Source: Rhabdophis nuchalis
Lineage: Eukaryota; Chordata; Lepidosauria; Squamata; Natricidae
DNA: 64,000 bases
Assembly: GCA_039707465.1 (NCBI GenBank)
Contig: CM077648.1
Coordinates: forward strand, 71,815,619 to 71,879,618
Direction of reading: 5' to 3'
This document shows, piece after piece, positions 55,330-64,000 of the stretch (position 1 is the stretch's first letter; each line of letters starts with the position of its first letter). Both the position numbers and the translations under genes were made by a program. The notes beneath the pieces were generated by a model that was not told where the DNA came from, did not search any database, and saw only the letters and a program-made list of their open reading frames with translations.

Positions 55330-56262
55330 AGATGCTGGCTTGCTAAATCTAATCAATATTTTTTAAAGTGAAGTCTCCAGGCCTGAACACAGTAATCTAA
55401 ATGGGGTCTGACTATAGTGCAGCGATGGTGAATCTTTTTAGGCTCGCGTGCAGGGGGGCTGTGTGCGTGCGTGCTGCACCCATAATGCTATGCGCGTCCC
55501 CCAGTGTGCATGCGTGCACTACAGACCCCCCCCCCCATTTTTTACATGTTCTTTTCGCCCTCCCCAGGCTCCAGAGGCTTTATAGGAGCCTGGGGAGGGT
55601 GAAAAGAGCCTCCCCCAGAGGCCTCCCAGAGGCTTCAGCAACCTTTAGGAGTCTTCCCTGAAGCCTCCGGAGCATTCAAAATAACGCTCCAAGCAAATTG
55701 GACGTCACTTCCGGTTTCGGTGGCGTGTCATTTTGAGTGCTCCGAAGGCTTCAGGGAAGTTCATGGGTCTCTGGTGGGGGGGGGGGGCAGCGGAGGCTCT
55801 TTTCGCCCTCCCCAAGCTCCTATAAAGACTTTTGAGCCTGGGGAGGGGGAAAAAGCAGGCAAAAAAGGGCGAATTTAGCTGTCCAGCGCACGCATGTGCG
55901 CTGGCCAGCTGACAGGGCATCGCCTTGCGTGCCCTGACAAATGGCTCCGCATGCCACCTGTGGCACGCGTGCCATAGGTTCGCCATCACTGCTATAGTGG
56001 GATTAGGACTTCCATTTTTCTCCTGGTGATCCCTCTAGTGATACATCCCAGAATTTTGTTTGCCTTCACAGTTGCCTGGCTACACTGAGCACGCCTAAAT
56101 CGTTTTCTTCTGTAGTTCTGTCTAACACTCTACCCACCAATACTGTATTCTGCCAGAGGATTCTCCTGCCCCCCCTTCCTGTGCATGATCTTACATTTCG
56201 AAACATTGAACTGCAGTCTCCACACTTCCTTTATTATATGCATTGTGTCATATTCAGTTACA
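55330..56262 (-). pseudogene. Antisense CR1-like LINE fragment, split by hAT copy d
   Basis: Before the hAT: GAACACAGTAATCTAAATGG and GGTCTGACTATAGTG; after it GGGATTAGGACTTCC, CAGAATTTTGTTTGCCTTC, then GCATGATCTTACATTTCG. This is the order seen in inverted CR1 copies, and it fits just upstream of the fragment at 4936. No frame survives. Confidence 0.6.
55420..55991. mobile_element. hAT-type non-autonomous element (copy d, 572 bp)
   Basis: CAGCGATGGTGAATCTTTTT and AGGTTCGCCATCACTG termini; perfect 8-bp duplication CTATAGTG at 55412-55419 and 55992-55999. Interior blocks CCTGGGGAGGG and GTGGCACGCGTGCC are shared with copies a and c. Confidence 0.95.
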
Positions 56263-57475
56263 TATTGACGGGGGCAGAGATCGTCCTCGAGGCCCCTCAC
56301 TTGTGGGGTGCCTCAGGGGTCGGTTGTCTCGCCTCTCCTGTTAAACAGCTATATGAAGCCACTGGGTGAGATCATCCGTGGTTTTGGGGTAGAGTACCAT
56401 CAGTACGCTGATGATACTCAGCTGTACATCTCTACCCCTAACCACCCCAATGATGCCGTTGAAGTGATGTCCCGGTGTTTGGAAGCCGTAGGGGTCTGGA
56501 TGGGGAGGAACAAGCTCCGACTCAACCCGTCCAAGACCGAGTGGCTGTGGTTTCCAGCGTCTCGATATAGCCAGTTAGTGCCATCTCTGGCTATCGGGGG
56601 CAAGTCATTAGCCCCCGCGGAAAGGGCTCGCAACTTGGGTGTCCTCTGGACTCTCGGCTGTCCATGGATGACCATGTGCCGGCCGTGGCCAGGGGGGCTT
56701 TCTATCAGGTCCACCTGATACGCCAGTTGCACCCCTTTCTAGATCGGGACGCCCTACGCACAGTCACTCAAGCCCTTGTTATCTCCCGCCTGGGCTACTA
56801 CAATGCTCTCTACATGGGGCTCCCCTTGAGATGCACCCGGAGACTCCAGTTAGTGCAGAATGCGGCCGCGTGGGGGATTTTGGGAGTCTCTTGGTACTCC
56901 CGTATAACACCTCTCCTATGCAAGCTGCACTGGCTGCCTGTGGTCTTCCGGGTGCACTTCAAGGTGTTAGTTACCATCTTTAAAGCGCTCCATGGCACGG
57001 GTCCTGGCTACCTGCGAGACCGCCTCCTACCACATACCTCCCTTCGACCTGTCCGCTCCCACAGAGAGGGCCTCCTCAGGGTGCTGTCTGCCGGTCAATG
57101 CTGGCTGGCGACCCCCAGAGGAAGGGCCTTCTCTGTGGCGGGTCCGGCCCTCTGGAACGACCTCCCCCCTGACATCTGAACCATCACGGACCTACGCCTC
57201 TTCCGCCGGGCACTTAAAACACATTTTTTCCACCTGGCTGGCCTCACATAGATAGATTAATGAATAATTTTAAAATGAATTTTAATAATTTTAAACTATT
57301 TTAGCACAGAGTTTAATTATTTAATTCCATTTTACATTGTTTTTACTTGTTGTGGGTTTTTATCTTTTCTGTGCACCGCCCTGAGTCCTACCCGGGAGAA
57401 TAGGGCGGTATATAAATTCGGAAAATAAATAAATAAATAAACAAACAAACAAACAAACAAACAAACAAACATATG
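56263..57475 (+). mobile_element. L2 LINE, 5'-truncated sense copy (L2-D)
   Basis: Starts abruptly in reverse transcriptase motif B and ends with CGCCCTGAGTCC...AGGGCGGTATATAAATTCG plus an (AAAT)n(AAAC)n tail at 57421-57469. Typical 5'-truncated insertion. Confidence 0.93.
56272..57240 (+). pseudogene. L2 reverse transcriptase C-terminal part, L2-D
   Basis: VPQGSVVSPLLLNSYM (56308) and YADDTQLYISTPNHPNDAVE (YADD at 56404) in the frame ending at 56718. One frameshift near 56650 leads to 56664-57179 with RLGYYNALYMGLPLRCTRRL and KLHWLPVVFRVHFK, then WNDLPPDI and a stop. The final FRRALKTHFFHLAG follows out of frame. Two disabling changes in about 970 bp. Confidence 0.9.
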
Positions 57476-57792
57476 CAGATGTTATGACTGTATCCAGCTT
57501 TACAAAGGATAAACTTGGAAAAACTATGATTATCTCAGCTGTAGGAGATATAAAATTTAAATTGTCTAACATTTAACACAACTCTGGATATAATTACCCA
57601 TTGCTGATCAGCTTAGGCAAAATTAAAGATTTTGAATGCATTTACAAAGAATCATTGTTGTGGGTTGATAATAAAAGTAATACATATTTGCATATTCTTG
57701 ACAATATTTTTAATTATTAAACACATTTACTGTTTCATAAGCTCCTGTCCAGAACCAGCAGTATTCCTTAATGAATAATGAGAAATATATTC
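57476..57792. other. No recognised feature
   Basis: Short unique AT-rich spacer. Confidence 0.5.
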
Positions 57793-57800
57793 CTCTAGGG

Positions 57801-57935
57801 CAGGGGTCTGCAAAGTCGGCTCTTTTAAGACTGGTGGACTTCAACTCCCAGAATTCCCCAGCCAGCTATGCTGGCTGGGGAACTCTGGGAGTTGAAGTCC
57901 ACCAGTCTTAAAAGAGCCGACTTTGCAGACCCCTG
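57801..57935. mobile_element. Palindromic hAT-type MITE (135 bp)
   Basis: CAGGGGTCTGCAAAGTCGGC to GCCGACTTTGCAGACCCCTG; the two arms are complementary almost to the centre (CCAGCCAGCTATGCTGGCTGG), differing by about one base. Perfect 8-bp duplication CTCTAGGG (57793-57800, 57936-57943). Confidence 0.96.
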
Positions 57936-58040
57936 CTCTAGGGAGATGTACAGAATTCATTATAGGATTGCAGCCCCCAAATCTTTTTCCTGATTTGGAT
58001 CTTGTTGATCTTCTTGTTTGTCATAATGTATTTTTTTAAG

Positions 58041-58182
58041 TAACAGAGTTGGAAGGGACCTTGTAGGTCATCTTGTTTAACCCCCTGCTCACGCAGGAGA
58101 CCTGTACTAAGGATTCAAACCGCTGAACTGCCGATCTTTCTGATTGACAAGCTCAGTGTCTTAGCCACTGAGCCACCTAGTA
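58041..58182 (-). mobile_element. tRNA-derived SINE with CR1-like tail
   Basis: On the minus strand: GGTGGCTCAGTGGCTAAGAC (A-box type), then GGTTTGAATCC (B-box), then a tail GATGACCTACAAGGTCCCTT-CCAACTCTG that matches the CR1-D 3' end at 36100-36130. Sharing the tail lets the SINE use CR1 enzymes. The internal RNA polymerase III boxes are intact, but this is a repeat, not a tRNA gene. Confidence 0.88.
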
Positions 58183-59039
58183 GAAAGTAGGGGAAATTTA
58201 GGTAGGCTCAGCAATGGTCTGATACTTAAAAAATAAGACTAAATTAACATTTGTTATTCAATTTAAGGTCAGCTAAGTAAGCATGTCACTGTATTAAATA
58301 GAATATCAATATTGATATACAGTGTTTCGACTTGTATTAATTTTTAGAGGTCAGCTACCAAAGTAGTTATCTGACTTCTGGTAAATTAATTATTCTAAGT
58401 TATTATTCTGTTGCTAAGTCTTTAATGTTATTTAAATAGGCAACTACTAAAAGGTATCCTTGGATGAAACCCAGAGCTTTACTCCAGGTTCGTATATCCA
58501 CACTTCCAGATTCCATCTCTGATGAGTGTTGTAAACTCAGTTTCTCCCTTTTATACTCTGCCTCCCTTTGGTCTACAACTAAGATGACCCAGCCACTCGA
58601 CTCTGGACTCCCATTATTTTTCCTAGTACTTGTGAGTGCTCAGCACTAACAATTTTAGCAATGCTTTGGTTTTTTTCATGCAAAAACTCTTTCTAGTTGT
58701 CCTCTGATTCTCTAGACCTAATAAGCAAATGCTTGTGGATGCACTCCCTGCAAGAGACTTCAAACAAGGAACTATCGGTTAGAAATGCTATTTCGTAGTA
58801 CTGAGATAAAAAGGCAAGGAGAGACATGATGTGGACCAATTTCCCAAAGGCTAATTTTAGCATTTTGAAATTCCTGAATTCCACTAGGGTATTTTTAGAG
58901 ACAACATATGCATTTATATGAAACAACTGTACATATGTCATGACAAGTAGAAAGTTTTGGAAGGGGACCTATGATGGGAAGGAAAGACAAAAATTGTCAA
59001 AATGTCAAAAACATTCATTATTCACACTATGTATTCATT
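58183..59039. other. No recognised feature
   Basis: AT-rich, no repeat boundary or coding signal seen. Confidence 0.55.
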
Positions 59040-59530
59040 TGTTTCAAAAAACTTTTTTTGTTTTTTTAAACACAAATAATACAGACAGTACATATATAAC
59101 CGAATACAAAAAAGAAAACAGACAAAAGGAAAAGGAAAAAAAACACATATTACAGTTCAATCCCCCCACCCCCGGAGATCGTTCTCCCCCCCTATATTTC
59201 TTATACAATATATTCCAATTGTGCCCTTATACCCTCTAAAACAACATATATTCTTTTTTTTATATTGAAAAAGTTTTATTGGTTTTACATTTTTCTATAG
59301 GGTAGGGTTAGGGATACAAAGAAATTTTGAGAGCATTCACGTCAGAGTCGTCGGCCCTTCCGAGACCTCAAAATACACAATAAAAAGATAACAAAAAAAA
59401 GCATTTTTCATAACACTACAAGGTAAAAGCAAGTACATATACCTAAATTCTCAATTCCATGCTGTCAGACATTTACAAAAAATCCAGATACAGATATTAT
59501 GCAAAATTGTTCAGAAAAATCAAGGCAAAG

Positions 59531-60379
59531 TTATTTTTTCGATCTAAGTCTCTTGGCTATTGTATCTTCTTTTTCTCCTCCCTGGCCCCGAGCGGGCGGG
59601 GCCGTGGCCCCCTCCGTCCCCCCTGGATCTTCCCCCAGGGCAGAGGAATATTTTTTAAGAAAGGCTTCCGCCTCAGCAACTGTTTTAATCCTCACTCTTC
59701 CTCCTTCCCAGAACACCAGCATCCCTTCGGGTGTCACCCACTTGAACCAAATCCCATGATCAAATAAAATTTTAGACAAGAAGGAAAATTTCCTCCTTGC
59801 TTCTCGAATCTTTCTAGGAATCTGCTTCAAGATAGTGACCGTTTTTTGTTGGTAAATTAAAGGGTTCTCTCTCTGCACCCTCAGGATTTCCTCTCTGGTT
59901 GACCTTCTAACAAATTTCACATGTATCTCTCTAGGCACTTCATTTATCCTGGCATATGCTGAGTTAATTCTATAGGCTAGGTCAATGTCCCCCCTGATCT
60001 CATCTTTAGGTTTTTGTAAATAGTCTGCTAAAATTGTGCTCATAAGATCAGGGAGGCATTCACCAGATTCCTCAAGAACGTTCTGAAATCTCAAAAAATA
60101 TGTCATTCTTTCCATATCAATCCTAGACACATGCCCATCTATTTCCCCAACCTCTTTAGTAACATTTTTAATCTCTCCCTTAACCCCCACCAACCCCCCT
60201 TCCAATTCTTCAGTCTTCTGTGTGTTTTCCAGCACTTGCTTCCTTGTGTCCAATAGCTCCTTCTTGAAATTGATGTTTTCAGCCCTCTGGGCCTGAATTT
60301 CGTTTACCAAAGTTTGTATAACAGTTTCAAGAGAAGCCATCCGTTGTTCTAAACTTGCCAGTGCTGTTTCTTGAGCCAT
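59531..60379 (-). CDS. L1 ORF1 protein, intact, in the ORF1-only element
   Basis: 282 codons, ATG to TAA, no defect. Residues about 1-85 form a coiled coil (LASLEQRMASLETVIQTL; LEGGLVGVKGEIKNVTKEVG). About 90-175 is the RRM-like core (MTYFLRFQNVLEESGECLPD; RINSAYARINEVPREIHVKF). About 180-260 is the C-terminal domain (VTILKQIPRKIREARRKFSF; FKWVTPEGMLVFWEGGRVRI). The last ~20 residues are polar and basic. It should trimerise and bind RNA, packaging the element's transcript. It lacks the long basic N-tail of the L1-A copy and is 29 residues shorter. Confidence 0.93.
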   Translation of the reverse strand: MAQETALASLEQRMASLETVIQTLVNEIQAQRAENINFKKELLDTRKQVLENTQKTEELEGGLVGVKGEIKNVTKEVGEIDGHVSRIDMERMTYFLRFQNVLEESGECLPDLMSTILADYLQKPKDEIRGDIDLAYRINSAYARINEVPREIHVKFVRRSTREEILRVQRENPLIYQQKTVTILKQIPRKIREARRKFSFLSKILFDHGIWFKWVTPEGMLVFWEGGRVRIKTVAEAEAFLKKYSSALGEDPGGTEGATAPPARGQGGEKEDTIAKRLRSKK

Positions 60380-61245
60380 GATTAACTGTTAAAGTCAGTG
60401 CCACCAAAATGGCGTTTTCAGGGTGGGGTTGGTGAGACTAACCGGGAGCCAAAAGTTCAGATCAAGGTTGAAACGTTGTAAAATTCAGGAACCAAGAGAG
60501 AGACAATTTTCCAGCTCAATAGTTATAATAACGAAGGTAATCCAGAAAGGAATCACAAATCCAACAAGAAAAAAATTCTTCATTAATATCCAGAGAGAGT
60601 CCCACTTGTAAAGAGACGCTGGGAATTTTCCATAGTTAAAATAGTCAGGCAGGGACAAAGAAAAGCCACTTTCCACCGCCCATCTCAGAGCCCAGAGGAG
60701 AGAGTAGAAAAATAAATTTTCTTTTTTAACCAGCCAGACCTAGAAACAATGTTGCAAGTAGCCGCATACCACTTTCCCTTGTTAGAGACAGTCCGGATTT
60801 AAGATTTCCGCTTTCTCTTCCAGAGAAGCCATTTTTAAGTGCCGCTTAAGTCCGAGGGGTTTTTTTTGAAAACAAACACCCCCCTCCCAGTCCGTTCAGC
60901 CTGGCTGGCAGCAAGGAAAAAAAAAGTCTTTTTAAACTCACTCTCCCTCGCAGCTGAAGCCTCGGCAAGCCTTCCGATCTCTTCCGCTCAGCCCTCTACA
61001 TTGAAGTGAATGGCGCCGACAGCCGTTGGCGAAGGGAGAACCCCCCGCAGCATGTTCCTCCTCACCTAGGTCGCGGAGGGGATCGCTCTCCCCACCGCCG
61101 TGAGGAGAAACGTCTCCTCCGAGCCGACCCTACGGGAGACCTCCGGTAACCGGATGTCTCGCCCCCGTGGGGGGGCAGAAAAGGCAACAAAGCGGCGAGC
61201 GAGCCCCAGGCTCGCCCGTCGCCGCTGGAGCCGGAACCGGAAGCC
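60380..61245 (-). promoter_or_regulatory. 5'UTR / probable internal promoter of the ORF1-only element
   Basis: GC- and CpG-rich at its start (GGTTCCGGCTCCAGCGGCGA on the minus strand), becoming AT-rich toward ORF1. L1 elements carry an RNA polymerase II promoter in this place. It aligns with the split leader of L1-A. Promoter activity is inferred. Confidence 0.6.
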
Positions 61246-61577
61246 AACAACATATATTCTTGAGTAGGTTTATTCCCTTTGCCTTCCACCAACACTGATT
61301 TTATAAAAAAAAAACCACCCATATTTCATTATAATTATTTACTTTAATCATCCTTTCTTTAAATTTAATTTCTGTTGTTAATTTATCATTTGTTCCCATA
61401 CTCCAAATTTCATTATACCACTCATTTCTTTAAATATCCCAATTTCATCCCCAATATTTAGCCATCACTAATCTAGCTGCCATTATCAAATTTTCATTTC
61501 CTTTTTTGTTTCATTTATATCCCGTTTTTCCATCAGCAACAATAATCCAATCCTCAGTGACATCTCTAGGTTTACAT

Positions 61578-62400
61578 TCAACAGTCCACTAATTTCTCTA
61601 AACACCATGTCCCATATTTTTTGTGCACTATCACAATCTCACCATATTTATATGTTTCAACCTCTTTCTTGCACTTCCAACAAATATTTGTACATTTACC
61701 ATCTATTTGATTTAATTTACGTGGTGTTAGGTACGATCTCCATATCACTTTATATCCATTTTCCTTAACTCTAACTGACATATTCTTATATACTTTTCTA
61801 TTCCAAATATTTTTCCAATCATCATTTATTTCTCCCAAGTCTGATTCCCAAATTAATTTTAAACCTTTTGCCTTCTCTTCTAATTCAGTTAATATTCTAT
61901 ATAGTTTCCCTCTTCTTCCTTTCCCTATATATTCTTTGTTCATCTCACATTCTTTTATAATCATTTCAAATTTTGTTAACTGTCTTTCTCCTTGAATCTC
62001 TCTTCCACTTTTACCCATTTCTCTAATTGTATTAAATTCAACTAATTTAATTTAATATCTGATAAAACATTTTTAGTTGTGTTATTCTTTATTTTGTTCT
62101 TCCAGTCTTCCCATTTATATATCTGATTTTCTTTTAGTTTACTAATCCATTCTTTCATTTCAATCTTAGGGAATTTCTCCATTTCCACCACTTGTGTTAA
62201 AGGAGAGATTCTTGGCATTAGCCGGTATCTCCATTTATTCCATAATTCCATCAAGTTTTTTAAAAAGGGATTTTGTATCCTCCTAACTACTTAATATCCT
62301 TTTTAAACCAATATGTTTCTATAGGATTACCCATTTCCCCTAACTCTTTCAACTCTGTAGCCCTCCATATTAAATCTCTAGTTACTACTATGATATCTGG
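61578..62400 (-). pseudogene. L1 ORF2 C-terminal fragment, L1-B
   Basis: Frame 62254-62042 (LMPRISPLTQVVEMEKFP, then IYKWEDWKN) followed by 62018-61578, which ends in the cysteine-rich tail: YLTPRKLNQIDGKCTNICWK, then CKKEVETYKYGEIVIVHKKYG. L1 ORF2p normally ends with a W..CWKC...GT..H.WW.C pattern; the first pair of cysteines is kept. Upstream, EMGNPIETYWFKKDIK is out of frame. Endonuclease and reverse transcriptase are absent. Confidence 0.82.
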
Positions 62401-62625
62401 GAACCACCTTTAATTGACTAGCTACCCAATAATTTCTAATATTTATTCATTTGTAAAGCTTGCTGATTTTTATGGGTTTTGGGGGTTAAATGGATTAGAG
62501 GCAAATGGAAGTAAGGCAGATAAAACATGCTGATGACACAAAGATGATATCACTGTTTGGATGCCACATGAAATATATTTTGTCGCAGATAAAATATATG
62601 TCAAATAAGTTTATAAAACTTATTT
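62401..62625. other. No recognised feature
   Basis: Short spacer left of the terminal hAT-like element. Confidence 0.45.
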
Positions 62626-63975
62626 TATGGGTGTCAGCAACCCATGGCTCTGGAGCTGCATGCGGCTCTTTTGTCCCTCTGCTGTGACTCCCTGTCGAGT
62701 GATCCCACCATTGTCTGGCCCCGCCCCTCGCCCTCCCATCCCAGTCACTCCTCACCTGGCCTGAGAAGGTAAGGGCAATGGTGGGGGATGGAGAAGCAGC
62801 CGGAGCTGATTCTCTGGAACCTCATCTCTTGTTGGCGCTTCTTCCAGCCCTTGTTGGTGTTGGGTGTGCCCCAGTCACTTAGAGAGACGTGCAACCAGCT
62901 CTCCGCCCTGAGACATTGGCACGACCCAACCACAACTGACACCTGCCTCGTTAACATGGGGGCTGGTGGGTTGGGAATGAGATCCAGGAGGAGAGGATGA
63001 CGGAAAGGGGGATGGGCCCGCAGAGCTCAGCTCAGCTTTAAACCACCTGGAGGACGCTTTTCAATCAAAGCCGGTGGGGGCACTGCTTTGCTGGAGGCAC
63101 TGCTTTGCTGGAGGAGTAAAGAAGTTTAGGGCAATGGGAAAAGGGGGCTGGCCCTGCCGAACCTCGCATATCCACCCCGGGGGTCAGGCTTGGAGTAAGT
63201 TGGAATTCCCTTGCCAAAGACACTTGCCCATCAGCCCGTCAATCTGCCTGCCCTGTGTGCATTTGCTGCACTTTGGCAGAGCCTGGCCACTTGCTTGAGG
63301 AGGGTCTCCCCACTCGTGTGCAACCTCCCAGCCCCACCACAGCTAGTCAGGGGGTCACAAGAGTAGGAGGGGGAGAAGGAGGATCATCTTTGGGGAAGCT
63401 CCTGCTGCAGCTCGTACTCGTTCATCAGCAAGCCCAGTTTTCTGAAAAGTTGCCAAAAGAAAAGGATTAGCGAAGAGCTCCAGGAGACCTTGCCGGGTTG
63501 GCCCAGGCCTTGGCTTTCCAAGAGAGAGAGAGAGAAGAGACCCAGAGACACACAGAGAGGGAGAGAGACACACACACACACACACACAGACAGCGAGATA
63601 GAGACAGACAGATACACACAGCGAGATACAGACACACACACACACAGACAGATACAGAGAGGGGGAGATAGAGAAGGACACACAGAAAAATAGACACACG
63701 AACACGGGGGTGGGGAGAGACAAAGACACACAGAGATACAGAGGGGGGAGAGAGATACAGATACAGAGAGGGGGAGATAGGGAGAGATTTCAAGTGTTTT
63801 GTGGGTCTCTGCCCTAATGACTAGCTGGGTAGGTGTGGCTAAGGGGGCTCATGTGACTGAGTGGGAGTGAGTGACATCAAGTTAGCCATGCCCATCCAGG
63901 TTTTGTGGCTCCAGGTATTTTCTGTGGGAAACGGGTCCAAATGGATCTTTCAGTGTTTAAGGTTGCAGACCTCTG
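62626..63975. mobile_element. hAT-type non-autonomous element (about 1350 bp)
   Basis: Left end TATGGGTGTCAGCAACCCAT with GGAGCTGCATGCGGCTCTTT; right end GATCTTTCAGTGTTTAAGGT then TGCAGACCTCTG, the complement of CAG-GGT-type hAT termini. No clear 8-bp duplication. The interior is GC-rich (62640-63510), then a GAGA/CACA microsatellite (63518-63790). No transposase. Confidence 0.6.
63518..63790. repeat. (GAGA)n(CACA)n compound microsatellite
   Basis: GAGAGAGACACACACACACAC, CAGACAGCGAGATAGAGACA and GATACAGAGAGGGGGAGATA blocks. Similar blocks occur in the Helitron (44870-45140) and, inverted, at 30960-31100. Confidence 0.93.
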
Positions 63976-64000
63976 TCCTACTCTGATTTCTGTTATCAAC

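Larger units (their letters stand above)
59256..61245 (-). mobile_element. ORF1-only L1-type retroelement (half-LINE-like), 1990 bp
   Basis: Perfect 16-bp duplication AACAACATATATTCTT at 59240-59255 and 61246-61261. On the minus strand: GC-rich 5'UTR (61245-60380, 866 bp), intact ORF1 (60379-59531), 3'UTR (59530-59256) with AATAAA just before an A-run. There is no ORF2 between ORF1 and the tail. The structure equals mammalian HAL1 (half-L1) elements, which move with help from L1 ORF2p. It lies inside L1-B, so it is younger. Confidence 0.9.
59040..62400 (-). mobile_element. L1 LINE, 5'-truncated antisense copy (L1-B), split by an ORF1-only element
   Basis: T-rich left end (59050-59068) marks the poly(A) side. 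The L1 body is 59070-59255 and 61262-62400. AACAACATATATTCTT duplicates at the breakpoints of the inserted element. Confidence 0.82.

Noticed and set aside
58100..58182. Possible tRNA gene on the minus strand
   Set aside because: A- and B-box sequences are present, but no cloverleaf is apparent and the unit continues into a CR1-like tail, which marks a SINE.
1..64000. A prokaryotic operon or defence system
   Set aside because: Everything identifiable is vertebrate retroelement or transposon sequence; no operon structure, ribosome-binding sites or bacterial gene families are present.

Overview
This window looks like intergenic or intronic nuclear DNA of a vertebrate, most likely a squamate reptile (snake or lizard; my inference). 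It holds no host exon that I can recognise. It is packed with CR1, L2, Rex1 and L1 LINEs, a Ty3/Gypsy element, a class II endogenous retrovirus, hAT- and mariner-type DNA transposons, a Helitron, a tRNA-derived SINE and many microsatellites. The L2 + CR1 + Rex1 + L1 mixture, the SINE with a CR1-like tail and the AATAG-type tails fit squamates better than mammals, birds or fish.

Layout: 1-4345 is the 5' half of a minus-strand endogenous retrovirus (pol running off the left edge, pro, gag, primer-binding site, 5' LTR). 4346-13350 holds decayed CR1 and L2 pieces and a small hAT insertion. 13351-23141 is a LINE cluster: a 5'-truncated antisense L2 (L2-A), then an L1 5'UTR split by a near full-length sense L2 (L2-B), then the L1 ORF1, which ends abruptly in half of a TA-flanked DNA element. 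23142-27626 is AT-rich unique DNA with hAT elements, one nested in another. 27974-34884 is a broken Ty3/Gypsy element (LTR piece, integrase, chromodomain region, LTR) interrupted by a minisatellite, polypyrimidine tracts, a GC-rich hAT end and an antisense L2 (L2-C). 35514-38943 holds a CR1 and a Rex1 with a 23-bp target duplication, the Rex1 carrying a hAT and a mariner-type insertion. 40318-43021 is a mariner-type element filled by a 1058-bp higher-order repeat. 43555-47015 is a three-level nest: mariner-type element > L1 tail > Helitron. 47059-51775 holds an antisense Rex1 with a foldback hAT inside it, two TA-flanked DNA elements and a hAT carrying an L1-like tail. 52290-53560 is CpG-rich and the best candidate for a host regulatory region. 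55330-57475 has an antisense CR1 (with a hAT inside) and L2-D. 57801-58182 has a 135-bp palindromic hAT and a SINE. 59040-62400 is an L1 3' fragment split by a 1990-bp ORF1-only retroelement with perfect target duplications. A hAT-like element fills the right edge.

The coding capacity is retroelement enzymes (reverse transcriptase, RNase H, protease, endonuclease, integrase) and L1 ORF1 RNA-binding proteins. Long open frames in the GC-rich arrays and pyrimidine tracts are composition artefacts. The most interesting items are the ORF1-only (half-LINE-like) element, the hairpin higher-order repeat inside a mariner-type element, complex repeat modules shared by unrelated transposon classes, and the retrovirus that pairs a tRNA-Trp-like primer site with a betaretrovirus-type gag/pro/pol frame layout.
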